Source: Gammaproteobacteria bacterium
Lineage (GTDB): Bacteria; Pseudomonadota; Gammaproteobacteria; SZUA-229
Assembly (NCBI GenBank): GCA_026195255.1
Contig: JAPHSS010000015.1
Location: forward strand, 124,001-188,000
DNA length: 64,000 nucleotides
Direction of reading: 5' to 3'
Shown: in pieces, positions 1 through 9,017 of the stretch
Numbering within the stretch: position 1 is the stretch's first letter
How the letters are laid out: each line of letters starts with the position of its first letter
Notes under the pieces: generated by a model
Database searches by the model: none
What the model was told of the DNA's origin: nothing
Seen by the model: only the letters and a program-made list of their open reading frames with translations
Made by a program: the position numbers and the translations under genes

Positions 1-717
1 TATGAGAAAGTTATATCACAGGTGGGTGAGGAGCCTGAGGTTTTATTGCGTTATGCAGATGCACTGGCTATGACTGAGGGTGGAAGCTTAAATGGCGCTG
101 CGAAACCAGTTGTGGATAAAATAATACGTCTTCTGCCAGATAACCCAGCCGTTTTATGGATGGCTGGTACAGCTGAAAATCAACAGGGAAATCATGCTAA
201 GGCTTTGACTTACTGGTATCGATTACGCCCTATGTTAACAGAAGAAGCAGATTCACTGGCGCAGCTGGATGCACTAATAAAAGGTTCTGAAAGTCAGCTT
301 AACTCAACCGAAATGGCAGAATTAAAACAGGCTGACCCGCTTATTGAAACGTCTGTCGTTGAAGCTACAGTAGCTGCTGAAATAGTGGTGACGGTTGAGC
401 TAGACCCGGCTTTTAAAGATAAAGTTTTAGCTACTGATACGTTGTTTATATTTGCTAAAGCCATGCAGGGGCCGCCTATGCCATTAGCTGCGGTTAAACA
501 AACGGTTAGTGCACTCCCCATTACAGTTAGTTTAAATGATGCGATGGCAATGATGCCGCAAATGAAACTATCTAATTTTGACCAGGTTAAAATTTTAGCC
601 GTTATCAGTAAATCAGGCCAGCCAGGTACACAGCCAGGTGATTTATTTGCAGAAGTATCGCCTGTAAACGTTAAAAATCAGGAGAAGGTTAAGTTAGTCA
701 TTAATCAGGTGAAATAG
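1..717 (+). CDS. ccmI: C-terminal part of cytochrome c biogenesis protein CcmI (5' end outside window)
   Basis: The reading frame is open from base 1, so the gene starts upstream of the window. About 238 residues are visible. The first ~90 are alpha-helical and TPR-like (alternating ALA/LLP helices, an NHAKALTYWYRL helix). The C-terminal ~100 residues have the beta-rich pattern of the periplasmic CcmI/CycH C-terminal domain (VELDPAF..., then LFIFAKAMQGPPMPLA, a characteristic stretch). CcmI holds apocytochrome c for haem ligation. That suits a window with NapB, NapC and DsrJ, which all need CcmABCDEFGH. The gene ends with TAG at 715-717. No neighbouring ccm gene is visible. Membership rests on the C-terminal signature; the N-terminal membrane segments lie outside the window. 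Confidence 0.75.
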   Translation, partial: YEKVISQVGEEPEVLLRYADALAMTEGGSLNGAAKPVVDKIIRLLPDNPAVLWMAGTAENQQGNHAKALTYWYRLRPMLTEEADSLAQLDALIKGSESQLNSTEMAELKQADPLIETSVVEATVAAEIVVTVELDPAFKDKVLATDTLFIFAKAMQGPPMPLAAVKQTVSALPITVSLNDAMAMMPQMKLSNFDQVKILAVISKSGQPGTQPGDLFAEVSPVNVKNQEKVKLVINQVK

Positions 718-974
718 ACATTTTTTACCGTTTTTAGCTAACCAGGCCCCAATTGGCAGCATAGAGTTCTGTAAATAGAGCAGTACTCTATGCGGTCTGC
801 TTTACTGGTGTTCACATTTTCCTCTAAATAAGTAGTGTATCTAGATCTCAAGCTGAATTAATTCCTAATATCCCTTAAAAAGCGTATTTGCATTTCGTCT
901 GATTAATGAAAAAATGCGCAAAAATTTTGCTACATTTATACCGTAACCATTGTATAAATTTAGGGGGGATTCCT

Positions 975-1298
975 ATGCATATGTCAATTGAGTCATTTCC
1001 ACATGCACCACAAGACTGGTCAATAGAGACAGCAGAAGCTATTGCAAAATCTGATGGTTTTACAATGAGTGAAGTTCACTGGGAACTGGTAGCTGCTTTA
1101 CAGGAGTATTATCATAAAGTGGAGCAGCCAAAACTACGTCAGGTAAAAGACGCATTAGATGAAAAGTTTCATGCCTTGGGAGGCATAAAATATTTACATC
1201 AGGTTGTGCCAGCAGGTCCAGTTGCAGAAGGCTGTAAACTGGCCGGTTTAAATGTACCGGCGGGAGCAGTTGATCAATCTTTTGGTAGTGTTGCCTGA
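975..1298 (+). CDS. DsrC/TusE-family protein with only one of the two C-terminal cysteines
   Basis: This 107-residue protein has the DsrC/TusE fold signature: a W-S-x-E-x-A start, then EVHWELVAALQEYYHK, then the C-terminal arm. DsrC proteins carry sulfur on a mobile C-terminal arm with two cysteines ten residues apart. Here the arm reads GCKLAGLNVPAGAVDQ: the inner cysteine (CysB) is kept, the position of the essential penultimate cysteine (CysA) is alanine, and about ten extra residues follow. The start is ATG at 975, behind a GGGGGG ribosome site at 963-968. A second ATG at 981 is also possible. The gene stands alone, 1.2 kb before the nap operon. It cannot form the DsrC trisulfide in the known way, so a regulatory or sulfur-binding role is inferred. 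Confidence 0.8.
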   Translation: MHMSIESFPHAPQDWSIETAEAIAKSDGFTMSEVHWELVAALQEYYHKVEQPKLRQVKDALDEKFHALGGIKYLHQVVPAGPVAEGCKLAGLNVPAGAVDQSFGSVA

Positions 1299-1362
1299 TA
1301 GGCAAAAGAAGTCGGGCTTAATTAATATCAGAAGGTCTAAATTGCAACTAAGTCTTCGTTTT

Positions 1363-1430
1363 TAACTCGTTCCCATGCTCCTGCGTGGGAACGCATAGTA
1401 TAGGCGTTGTCTATCTATCTTAAATTCGCC
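1363..1430. repeat. Intergenic palindromic repeat, family D copy 1
   Basis: The core is the inverted repeat GTTCCCA ... TGGGAAC around a 10-nt loop, followed by about 40 nt (GCATAG...TCTATC...TTAAATTCGC) that recurs at 1722-1787 in the same orientation. A similar GTTCCCA/TGGGAA repeat is common between genes in many gammaproteobacteria. The 3' neighbourhood (TAGCTGGA...CATCGTAAGAAA, 1441-1470) also recurs at 1854-1880, so a block of more than 100 bp was duplicated and then diverged. Confidence 0.7.
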
Positions 1431-1549
1431 CACATTAAATTAGCTGGATACACATCGTAAGAAATATTAAGTTTTATATATAACTCATCAATTTAGTTGG
1501 TTGTTTAGCGTGAGTGTCCAGTTAAACAACCTTACCCTGCTAAGGTACA

Positions 1550-1620
1550 CCTCCATCGGGGAAAGACCGTTGCCCACTGTCAATGGGCATGGGGCGCTCT
1601 GTCCCCTTAACCCAAGCCAC
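1550..1620. repeat. GGGGAAAG...CCCTGTCCCC repeat, family C copy 1 (short form)
   Basis: The left edge TCCATCGGGGAAAG and right edge GCTCTGTCCCC match the left half of the longer elements at 35165-35331 and 36478-36660, including the following 'cccaagccacca' that resembles 'cccataccacca' there. Only a half-element is present. The inner part holds a small hairpin, TGCCCACT / AATGGGCA. Confidence 0.65.
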
Positions 1621-1670
1621 CAGAAGATGTTCGCTGTAGTAGTCCAGTCCTGTAAAAATCCTGAAGAGCC

Positions 1671-1721
1671 AAAAGCAAATGCAAAAGAAAACGCAAATAA
1701 ACGCAAATAAACGCAAATATT
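1671..1721. repeat. ACGCAAAT tandem units, family A copy 1 (single arm)
   Basis: The units AACGCAAAT are repeated head to tail three times behind AAAAGAAA. The same units form the arms of long inverted repeats at 10672-10829, 19323-19500 and 43305-43460. Here only one arm is present, wedged between family C and family D repeats. Confidence 0.6.
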
Positions 1722-1787
1722 AACTCGTTCCCATGCTCCTGCGTGGGAATGCATAGGATAGCCGTTTTCTATCCATCTTAAATTCGC
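1722..1787. repeat. Intergenic palindromic repeat, family D copy 2
   Basis: Second copy of the 1363-1430 repeat in the same orientation, with about seven substitutions and the same GTTCCCA...TGGGAA core. Together with copies of families A and C it makes the 1299-2395 interval a repeat sink with no convincing gene. Short open frames here cross repeat boundaries and lack ribosome sites. Confidence 0.7.
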
Positions 1788-2395
1788 GCATACGAATAGA
1801 GGCACAGAGATTTTCTTTATAAAAGCTTTCTTTATTAAGAATTAGCTGGAAATTAGCTGGACCCTCATCGTAAGAAACATATTAAGTCAAAAGCAGAAGA
1901 AAATGCAAATATTGAGATTGTAAGTATCACTTAATAACTCAGTGATTTTACATACAAGTTAATTTGGTAAAAAATTCTACTGTGGCGCAGAATCGAGTGG
2001 GCTAATCGAAATAAACTAATTTTATGGTTTTCCCGTCGTTCTCCTCTAAAGGCGTAACATCAATAAATTAAGTTAAAACCTGGAGCCCGATTCGTTTTAT
2101 ATGATTAGAGTCTTCCTGGATTTTAAATGGCTTAAGTAGTTTACTGTTTTATTTTTTCTCTAAAAATTAATGACCCTCGGTATTTATGAATTGTATTTGA
2201 TAATTTTTAAAACATTCATGTCGTCTGAGATAGAGATAAATATACAGAGGAAATATGCTGATGTTTTCTTATCTATAGGTTTTATTTATTAGTCATAAAT
2301 GATAGCTATAGACTTATTTTAATAAATAAATTTCTGATGTTATTGTTGGTGCTTTAATAAATAACTGGATAAATAATATATAAGGCGCAACTAAT
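1788..2395. other. Non-coding stretch upstream of nap
   Basis: About 600 bases without a believable gene. Very AT-rich from 2110 to 2395. It contains a partial duplicate of 1441-1470 at 1854-1880. The last part is the upstream region of the nap promoter. No RNA gene was recognised. Confidence 0.5.
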
Positions 2396-2409
2396 TTGAT
2401 TCATGTCAA
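2396..2409 (+). promoter_or_regulatory. FNR/ANR box upstream of nap
   Basis: TTGAT-TCAT-GTCAA matches nine of ten defined positions of the FNR/CRP-family anaerobic box TTGATNNNNATCAA. It ends 76 nt before the proposed napF start. A -10-like TATAGT lies at 2446-2451, and a weaker one near 2433-2438 would put the box near -41. E. coli nap is also FNR-activated, so oxygen-responsive control of this operon is a reasonable inference. Confidence 0.7.
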
Positions 2410-2485
2410 AGCTGAGCTGTACTAATGTGTTTTACTTAAGCTCATTATAGTGTTAGCCAAAAATTCTCAAAGACGAGAGGGCAAA

Positions 2486-3055
2486 TTGAAAACACAAGGT
2501 TTAAATCGTAAACAGTTTCTTCAAGGACAATTCAAAGGTGAGTTAGCCCTTCGTCCTCCCTGGTCGAAAGAAGAAGCTACATTTATAGATACATGCACGC
2601 GTTGTTTTAAGTGTGCTGAATCCTGTACGTCTAATCTTATTGTGAAAGGCTCAGGTGGATTTCCAGAAATGAGTTTTCTTCGTCAGGGCTGTGACTATTG
2701 TGAAGCTTGTGTACAGTCTTGCCCTGAATCTGCATTATCCCTTACCCATGAAAACCATTTTTATCCATGGTCTCAAAAAGCCTTTATTAATCAACAGTGT
2801 TTCGCTGCCCAGGGTATTACCTGCCGGTCTTGTGGTGAAGTGTGTGAAACAGATGCAATTGAAATAGAGATAAAATTAGGCGGTGTTAGTGAGTTGCGTA
2901 TTAACGCTGCAGCCTGTAATGGCTGTGGTGAGTGTCTACATGTCTGCCCAGCACATGCTATTGAAATTCAGAAAAAAAATATTTTAAGCCAGTCAGAGAA
3001 ATGTACTGACGATGTTTACCCAGTTAGCAAAATTCCATGTGGAGAGAACCTATGA
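2486..3055 (+). CDS. napF: Ferredoxin-type protein NapF
   Basis: Cytoplasmic iron-sulfur protein of the periplasmic nitrate reductase system, thought to help cluster insertion into NapA. Four cysteine clusters are visible: CTRCFKCAESC, CDYCEACVQSC, a more irregular CRSCGEVC group, and CNGCGECLHVC, as in the polyferredoxin family. The start is taken as TTG at 2486, five bases after a GAGAGG ribosome site, which gives the family's N-terminus (...NRKQFLQGQF, compare R-R-x-F-L-R-G). A GTG at 2450 in the same frame has no ribosome site. The stop overlaps napD by ATGA. First gene of napFDAGHBC, the E. coli gene order. Confidence 0.88.
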   Translation: MKTQGLNRKQFLQGQFKGELALRPPWSKEEATFIDTCTRCFKCAESCTSNLIVKGSGGFPEMSFLRQGCDYCEACVQSCPESALSLTHENHFYPWSQKAFINQQCFAAQGITCRSCGEVCETDAIEIEIKLGGVSELRINAAACNGCGECLHVCPAHAIEIQKKNILSQSEKCTDDVYPVSKIPCGENL

Positions 3056-3348
3056 GTAAATACAATATTTGCAGCGCTTTAGTGCATGCAACACAGAATA
3101 AAATTGATTCTGTAAAGATGATACTAGAGGCTCAAGCGGGCGTAGAAGTGCATGCGAAATCTGAAGATGGGCGATTAATCGTTACTATTGAAGATGAAGA
3201 TCGCAAACAGGTAGGTGATCGAATTATGGGATTTTATGAAATTGATGGTGTGTTGTCGGCTTCGATGATTTACCAGTTTAGTGATGATGATTTTAATGAA
3301 CAGGAAATTGTCGAATTACAATCTACAGAAGAGAGGATGTCAGCATGA
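3052..3348 (+). CDS. napD: NapA chaperone NapD
   Basis: Small cytoplasmic chaperone (98 residues, normal for the family) that binds the Tat signal of NapA until the molybdenum cofactor and cluster are inserted. It shows the two-layer ferredoxin-like pattern of Nap[10 protein letters not shown] strand, [18 protein letters not shown] hairpin, then [12 protein letters not shown]. The start ATG at 3052 follows GGAGAG and overlaps the napF stop. The end overlaps the napA start by ATGA, indicating translational coupling with its client. Confidence 0.9.
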   Translation: MSKYNICSALVHATQNKIDSVKMILEAQAGVEVHAKSEDGRLIVTIEDEDRKQVGDRIMGFYEIDGVLSASMIYQFSDDDFNEQEIVELQSTEERMSA

Positions 3349-5882
3349 AAATGACAAGGCGTGAATTTGTGAAAAATAATGCAATAGCAGCCACTGCTAC
3401 TGCCGCCGGTGTAACTATACCCGGTATTAAAGATGTGCTGGCGGCCTCCGAAGATAAAATTAGATGGGACAAAGCACCGTGTCGTTTTTGTGGTACTGGT
3501 TGCTCGGTATTAGTCGGTACACAAAATGATAAAATAGTGGCGACTCAGGGTGATCCAGATGCACCGGTGAATCGTGGTTTAAATTGTATTAAAGGTTATT
3601 TTCTTTCAAAAATCATGTACGGTAAAGATCGTTTGACCAAGCCGTTATTACGAAAAACTGATGGTGTATACGATAAAGAAGGTGAGTTTGAAGAAGTTAG
3701 CTGGGATGAAGCGTTTGACATCATGGCGCTTAAGTGGAAACAGGCGCTTAAGAACGATATGTTAGCCAATAAAGGCAAAGCTGCTGATGAGATTACCTCT
3801 ACTGTGGGTATGTTTGGTTCGGGTCAATGGACTATTTTTGAAGGTTACGCCGCATCCAAATTAATGAAGGCGGGTTTTCGTTCTAATCACATTGATCCTA
3901 ACGCGCGGCATTGTATGGCGTCTGCGGTTGGTGCATTTATTCGTGGCTTTGGTTCAGATGAACCTATGGGCTGTTACGATGATTTAGAACATGCCGATGC
4001 GTTTGTGCTGTGGGGTTCTAATATGGCGGAAATGCATCCTATTTTATGGACACGTATTACCGATACACGTTTAACTAAGAAAGATAGCGAAGTACACGTT
4101 TTATCTACATTCAAACATCGTAGTTTTGATTTGGCGGATAACGGTATGGTGTTTACACCACAAACCGATATGGTTATTCTGAATTACATTGCAAACTATA
4201 TTATTCAAAATAAAGCATACAATAAAAGCTTTATGGATAAACATGTAAACTTTAAAAAAACCACAACGGATATTGGATATGGTTTGCGCCCTGAGCATGA
4301 GCTTGAGAAAAAGAGAACAGGTACAGGTGGAAAATTAAGTGGTATTTCATTTGAAGAGTATGCAAAGAGCGTTGAAGAATACACACTAGAGTATGCAAGT
4401 AAATTATCTGGAGTTCCTGAGAAAAACTTATTACGTTTAGCAAAACTTTATGCGCATCCGACTAAGAAAATTACTTCTTTATGGACCATGGGTTTCAATC
4501 AGCATACACGTGGTGTATGGACAAATGGTTTGATGTATAACGTACATCTATTAACTGGAAAAATTTCGCAACCCGGTAATGGTCCTTTTTCGTTAACCGG
4601 TCAGCCATCTGCTTGTGGTACGGCCCGTGAAGTGGGTACATTCTCGCATCGTTTACCTGCCGACTACGTAGTTAAGAAAAAAGCACATCGTGATTTTGCG
4701 GAAAAGATTTGGGAATTACCTGAAGGCACCATTCCGGGTAAGCCTGGTTATCACGCCGTTTTACAAAATCGTATGTTGAAAGACAGTAAACTTAATGTTT
4801 ACTGGGTAATGTGTAATAACAATGTACAGGCTGCGGCTAACCTTAATGAAGAAACCATGCCGGGTTATCGTAATCCAGATAACTTTATTGTTACTTCTGA
4901 TCCCTATCCGACAGTTACTGCAATTGCATCAGATTTAATCTTACCAACATCAATGTGGACTGAAAAAGAGGGTGCTTATGGCAATGCGGAGCGTCGTACC
5001 CAGTTCTGGCGCCAGCAGGTAAGTGCACCAGGTGAATCTAAATCTGATTTATGGCAATTAATGGAATTCTCTAAACGTTTCAAAATGGAAGAAGTATGGC
5101 CAGCTGATTTACTGGCCAGGTCTCCACAATATAAAGGCAAAACTTTATTTAATGTTCTATTTGAAAACGGGCAGGTTAATAAATTTAAGAAACAAGCTGT
5201 AATGGATGACCGGGGTAATCAATACCAGAATGATGAAATGGAAGATTTTGGTTTCTATCCACAAAAAGGTTTATTTGAAGAATATCGACGGTTTCAATTA
5301 GAAGGTGTTAAAAAAGGTCATGAACAGGCACATTTCGATGTTTATCACAAAACCCGTGGTTTAAGGTGGCCGGTAGTCGATGGCAAAGAAACCTTATGGC
5401 GTTATGCAGAAGGTTATGATCCTTATGTTAAAAAAGGTGAGGGCTTCAAGTTCTACGGTCAAAAAGATGGTCGTGCGAATATTATTACTGCACCTTATGA
5501 GCCAGCGGCAGAGAGCCCGGATGCAGAATACGATTTATGGTTATCAACCGGTCGTGTGTTGGAACATTGGCATTCAGGCTCTATGACTCGTCGTGTTCCA
5601 GAGTTATATCGTGCATTTCCCGATGCTGTTGTATTTATGCATCCTGAAGATGCAAAAGCTCGTGGATTACGTCGAGGTTTAACTGCAAAAATAATTTCAC
5701 GTCGTGGAGAGATTGAATGTCAGGTTGAAACACGTGGGCGCAACAGACCACCTAAAGGCCTGGTTTTTGTTCCCTGGTTTGATGCTGGTCGTTTGATTAA
5801 TAAGGTAACACTTGATGCGACTGATCCGCTTTCTAAAGAAACAGATTACAAGAAGTGTGCCATTAAAATCGAAAAGGCTTGA
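3345..5882 (+). CDS. napA: Periplasmic nitrate reductase catalytic subunit NapA
   Basis: Reduces nitrate to nitrite in the periplasm with a bis-MGD molybdenum cofactor and one [4Fe-4S] cluster. The 845 residues match the usual ~830. A Tat signal (TRREFVK, residues 4-10) precedes the cluster cysteines 46, 49, 53 and 81. The Mo ligand is expected at Cys190 in [12 protein letters not shown]. The C-terminal molybdopterin-dinucleotide domain includes [12 protein letters not shown] and [16 protein letters not shown]. It receives electrons from NapB. Expression is coupled to napD by a 4-nt overlap. A 143-nt gap carrying a family B hairpin separates it from napG. Confidence 0.96.
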   Translation: MKMTRREFVKNNAIAATATAAGVTIPGIKDVLAASEDKIRWDKAPCRFCGTGCSVLVGTQNDKIVATQGDPDAPVNRGLNCIKGYFLSKIMYGKDRLTKPLLRKTDGVYDKEGEFEEVSWDEAFDIMALKWKQALKNDMLANKGKAADEITSTVGMFGSGQWTIFEGYAASKLMKAGFRSNHIDPNARHCMASAVGAFIRGFGSDEPMGCYDDLEHADAFVLWGSNMAEMHPILWTRITDTRLTKKDSEVHVLSTFKHRSFDLADNGMVFTPQTDMVILNYIANYIIQNKAYNKSFMDKHVNFKKTTTDIGYGLRPEHELEKKRTGTGGKLSGISFEEYAKSVEEYTLEYASKLSGVPEKNLLRLAKLYAHPTKKITSLWTMGFNQHTRGVWTNGLMYNVHLLTGKISQPGNGPFSLTGQPSACGTAREVGTFSHRLPADYVVKKKAHRDFAEKIWELPEGTIPGKPGYHAVLQNRMLKDSKLNVYWVMCNNNVQAAANLNEETMPGYRNPDNFIVTSDPYPTVTAIASDLILPTSMWTEKEGAYGNAERRTQFWRQQVSAPGESKSDLWQLMEFSKRFKMEEVWPADLLARSPQYKGKTLFNVLFENGQVNKFKKQAVMDDRGNQYQNDEMEDFGFYPQKGLFEEYRRFQLEGVKKGHEQAHFDVYHKTRGLRWPVVDGKETLWRYAEGYDPYVKKGEGFKFYGQKDGRANIITAPYEPAAESPDAEYDLWLSTGRVLEHWHSGSMTRRVPELYRAFPDAVVFMHPEDAKARGLRRGLTAKIISRRGEIECQVETRGRNRPPKGLVFVPWFDAGRLINKVTLDATDPLSKETDYKKCAIKIEKA

Positions 5883-5887
5883 AAAGA

Positions 5888-5982
5888 TAGTCGTAAGTCA
5901 GAAGTCGGCAGTCTTAAGTCAAAAAGCATAAAAAACAGGCGAAGCCTGACTGCTTTGACTTACGACTTCGGACTTAGGACTT
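5888..5982. repeat. Inverted repeat with 7-nt phased AAGTC units, family B copy 1
   Basis: The left arm has five (A)AGTC units every 7 nt (5888-5920). The right arm has four GACTT units every 7 nt (5957-5982). The arms can pair. Between them is a small CAGGC-gaa-GCCTG hairpin. The element lies inside the nap operon between napA and napG, where the transcript would form a long stem-loop. Confidence 0.75.
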
Positions 5983-6025
5983 CTTTCAGAACATGTGAAT
6001 AAGAATTAACCGGAAATATAGTTAA

Positions 6026-6868
6026 GTGAGTAGCGCAACCAACAAAACATTACAAAGCCGTCGCCGTTTTTTGGAAAATATTTCCAGAGCGGCTGGTGGT
6101 GCTGCTTTGTTTGGAATTGGTTTAGGCTTGTATTCGCAACAGTCAAAATCTTTGCCTTCTACTGCTATTCGTCCACCGGGTGTGGATAATGAAGGTGATT
6201 TTTTATCAGCATGTGTGCGCTGTGGTTTATGTGTGCGTGATTGCCCTTATGACACATTAAAACTTTCCAGGCTGGGTGAAAACATAGCATTAGGTACACC
6301 TTATTTTGACGCAAGAAAAATTCCCTGTGAAATGTGTGAAGATATTCCCTGTGTTAAAGCCTGCCCAACAGGTGCGCTTGATCCTGAGTTAACCAATATC
6401 GATGATGCTCGAATGGGCCTGGCTGTATTAATAGATCAGGAGGCCTGTATTGCTTTTCAGGGTTTACGTTGTGAAGTTTGTTATAACGTTTGCCCAGTTA
6501 GAGACAAAGCAATATCTATCAATCGTTCGCATAATATTCGTACGGGTAAACATGCTTTATTTATTCCAGTAGTGCATTCATCAGATTGTACAGGCTGTGG
6601 TAAATGTGAGCATGCCTGTATTTTAGAAGAGGCGGCAATTAAAGTATTACCAACAAAACTCGCTAAGGGCGAGTTAGGCCATCATTACCGTTTAAGCTGG
6701 GAAGAAAAAGACAAAGCGGGAAAAAGTCTGGTAACTCCAGATATAGAGCATAAGTATAATTTACCTGAAGGAACACGTTACGATTACGAAGGTGAAGGTT
6801 TAATACAACCAGAGTCTACGCCATTTAATGAAAGCGCTATTGATCGCCAGAATAAAGGCAGCTTGTAG
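6026..6868 (+). CDS. napG: Ferredoxin-type quinol dehydrogenase subunit NapG
   Basis: Periplasmic Fe-S protein that works with NapH to pass quinol electrons towards NapC/NapB. A Tat signal ([11 protein letters not shown], from residue 12) comes first, then four [4Fe-4S] motifs: [20 protein letters not shown]...C, CEVCYNVC and [11 protein letters not shown]. The 280 residues are slightly longer than E. coli NapG. The start is GTG at 6026, chosen because it gives the complete Tat signal; GGAAA lies 11 nt upstream. It ends 2 nt before napH. Confidence 0.92.
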   Translation: MSSATNKTLQSRRRFLENISRAAGGAALFGIGLGLYSQQSKSLPSTAIRPPGVDNEGDFLSACVRCGLCVRDCPYDTLKLSRLGENIALGTPYFDARKIPCEMCEDIPCVKACPTGALDPELTNIDDARMGLAVLIDQEACIAFQGLRCEVCYNVCPVRDKAISINRSHNIRTGKHALFIPVVHSSDCTGCGKCEHACILEEAAIKVLPTKLAKGELGHHYRLSWEEKDKAGKSLVTPDIEHKYNLPEGTRYDYEGEGLIQPESTPFNESAIDRQNKGSL

Positions 6869-6870
6869 GT

Positions 6871-7728
6871 ATGGCCAAAAATATTAATAAAGTTATTGGT
6901 CAGGATGCGGTTATAAAAAAAGGCTGGTTATTGGCTCATAAGTGGTTATTGCTCAGACGTTTTAGCCAGTTAAGCATTATAGGTTTATTTTTACTAGGCC
7001 CGGTATCTGGAATATGGCTTATAAAAGGTAATATGTCGTCTAGTTTAATTCTTGATACGCTTTCATTAACTGATCCATTTGTTTTTTTACAAACTTTATT
7101 TACAGGCTATTTGCCGGAGATGACAGTTATTAGCGGCGCAGTTATTGTTGCATTATTTTATTTGATTGTGGGTGGCAGAGTGTACTGCTCATGGGTTTGC
7201 CCAATTAATATAGTGACAGATGCTGCAGACTGGTTAAGAAGATTATTAAAAGTAAAAACATCATTAAATTTTTCAAGAATGGGGCGTTATGGTTTGTTGG
7301 TGATTTCCTTAGTTCTGGCTTCTGTAAGCGGAATGCTCGTCTGGGAATTAGTAAACCCGGTAACCATGATACAAAGAGAAATAGTCTTTGCAATGGGTTA
7401 CTCCTGGTTGTTTATCATTGGCATATTTATTTTAGATGCGTTTGTTAGTCGCCGTGCATGGTGCGGACATTTATGTCCAATGGGGGCGTTTTATAGCCTT
7501 CTTGGTCGGGTAAGCATAATAAAGGTAAATGCGATTAATCGTGATTCGTGCAATGACTGTATGGATTGCTTTGCTGTCTGTCCGGAGCCACAGGTAATTA
7601 AACCCGCATTGAAAGGCAATGTTAGTAGTAGCCCTGTTATTAATTCCGGGAACTGTACAAACTGTGCTCGGTGCATTGATGTGTGTGCCGAAAATGTATT
7701 TACAATTAAACATAGATTTATAAACTAA
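6871..7728 (+). CDS. napH: Membrane quinol dehydrogenase subunit NapH
   Basis: Inner-membrane ferredoxin-type protein. It has about four transmembrane segments, with the CX3CP motifs typical of NapH (YCSWVCPINIV and WCGHLCPMGAF) at the membrane faces. Two C-terminal [4Fe-4S] motifs follow (CNDCMDCFAVC, CTNCARCIDVC). With NapG it forms the quinol-oxidising module. 285 residues is normal length. Directly behind napG. Confidence 0.92.
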   Translation: MAKNINKVIGQDAVIKKGWLLAHKWLLLRRFSQLSIIGLFLLGPVSGIWLIKGNMSSSLILDTLSLTDPFVFLQTLFTGYLPEMTVISGAVIVALFYLIVGGRVYCSWVCPINIVTDAADWLRRLLKVKTSLNFSRMGRYGLLVISLVLASVSGMLVWELVNPVTMIQREIVFAMGYSWLFIIGIFILDAFVSRRAWCGHLCPMGAFYSLLGRVSIIKVNAINRDSCNDCMDCFAVCPEPQVIKPALKGNVSSSPVINSGNCTNCARCIDVCAENVFTIKHRFIN

Positions 7729-7776
7729 AATCAACTTCACGATTTGTTTCTTAACTTCTCAGGGGGAGTTACACTT

Positions 7777-8220
7777 ATGAAAAATTCAATTTTAGCAGGG
7801 TTAATACTGATAGGTTCTTCAGTGCTGATATCAACAACCTCGGCTGCAGGTGAAGTTAATTCATTGCGTGGTTCAGCAAGCATAGATGCCCCATCTAATG
7901 AAGTTATTAATAAACGTAATATTAATGATCAAGCACCAATTTCACGTGATTATGTACAACAACCACCTTTGATACCGCATAGAACTAAAGGTTATAAAAT
8001 TAATATGAAGTTTAATAAATGTTTAACCTGTCATAGTTGGGCAAATTATCAAAAAGCTGGTGCGACGAAAATATCTCTAACACATTTTTCCGGACGTGAC
8101 GGTGAAGCAATGTCAAATGTCGCCCCAAGAAGATACTTCTGTAATCAATGCCATGTTCCACAGGCGGATGCTAAACCATTAGTAGAAAACTATTTTCAAT
8201 CAGTAAAAACTATTCATTAA
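7777..8220 (+). CDS. napB: Dihaem cytochrome c subunit NapB
   Basis: Periplasmic electron-transfer subunit of NapAB. The signal peptide covers residues 1-24 (MKNSILAGLIL...SAAG). Two c-haem sites are visible, CLTCH and CNQCH, with the NapB-typical HSW after the first and HVPQ after the second. 147 residues. The start ATG at 7777 follows AGGGGGAG; a longer frame from 7744 has no ribosome site. Confidence 0.92.
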   Translation: MKNSILAGLILIGSSVLISTTSAAGEVNSLRGSASIDAPSNEVINKRNINDQAPISRDYVQQPPLIPHRTKGYKINMKFNKCLTCHSWANYQKAGATKISLTHFSGRDGEAMSNVAPRRYFCNQCHVPQADAKPLVENYFQSVKTIH

Positions 8221-8236
8221 AATAAAGGGTGCGACA

Positions 8237-8836
8237 ATGAATTTAAAATCATTGATTAAAAAAATGAGAAGCCCTAGTACTGCAACACTTGGTAGTCTGT
8301 TAATAGCAGGTTTCGTGGCGGGTGTTATTTTTTGGGGTGGTTTCAATACTGCAATGGAAGCAACGAATACTGAAATATTCTGTATTAGTTGTCATGAAAT
8401 GAAAGATAATGTGTATCAGGAGTATAAAGAAACCATTCATTATGCTAATCGAACAGGTGTAAGGGCAACATGTCCGGACTGCCATGTGCCAAAACCCTGG
8501 ATACATAAAATGGTACGTAAAGTTCAGGCTAGTAATGAACTGTTACATAAAGCCCTTGGAACAATTGATACCCCGGAGAAGTTTGAAGAGAAACGCCTTC
8601 AACTTGCACAGAATGTCTGGCGCTCAATGAAACAGACAGATTCACGTGAATGTCGTAATTGTCATAATTATGAATCGATGGACTTTGGAGAACAACAAAG
8701 ACGTGCAGTGGCTAGTCATAGTGTAGGGCTGGAAGAGGGGTCGACCTGCATTGACTGCCATAAAGGCATAGCTCATTCTCTGCCTGCACTGTACGAGGTT
8801 GATCCCAGTGCGGTAACCGGTAATGCCGGGCACTAA
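8237..8836 (+). CDS. napC: Tetrahaem quinol dehydrogenase NapC
   Basis: NapC/NirT-family membrane-anchored cytochrome that oxidises quinol and reduces NapB. One N-terminal transmembrane helix (residues ~17-38) precedes four CXXCH motifs: CISCH, CPDCH, CRNCH and CIDCH. 199 residues is the family length. Last gene of the nap operon, followed by a strong hairpin at 8952-8980. Having both NapC and NapGH allows electron entry from more than one quinol. Confidence 0.93.
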   Translation: MNLKSLIKKMRSPSTATLGSLLIAGFVAGVIFWGGFNTAMEATNTEIFCISCHEMKDNVYQEYKETIHYANRTGVRATCPDCHVPKPWIHKMVRKVQASNELLHKALGTIDTPEKFEEKRLQLAQNVWRSMKQTDSRECRNCHNYESMDFGEQQRRAVASHSVGLEEGSTCIDCHKGIAHSLPALYEVDPSAVTGNAGH

Positions 8837-8923
8837 TGTTGTATTAATTTAGGTACTGGAACCTGTTACTAAAGGCTCCGCTACTTATTATCAGGTTTTA
8901 ATTCTCAGGTATTAACAACCTGG

Positions 8924-9013
8924 AAGTCGTAAGTCGTAAGTAAAAAAACTCAGCTGCTCTCCCAACGGGAGAGCAGCTTTTGACTTACGACTTATGACTT
9001 CGGACTTACGACT
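8924..9013. repeat. Family B inverted repeat, copy 2, enclosing a terminator
   Basis: The left arm has three AAGT(C) units at 7-nt spacing from 8924. The right arm has five GACT(T) units from 8982 to 9013. The loop holds a perfect 12-bp hairpin (AGCTGCTCTCCC / GGGAGAGCAGCT, 8952-8978) followed by TTTT. It sits between convergent napC and the 9018-9605 gene. Confidence 0.8.
8952..8982. terminator. Rho-independent terminator after napC
   Basis: GC-rich 12-bp perfect stem with a 3-nt loop (AAC). T run on the plus strand, A run on the other side (8943-8949), so it can stop transcription from both convergent genes. Confidence 0.85.
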
Positions 9014-9017
9014 ATTT

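Noticed and set aside
1488-1805. Open frames across 1488-1805 on both strands
   Set aside because: They cross the boundaries of three repeat families and lack ribosome sites; treated as repeat artefacts.
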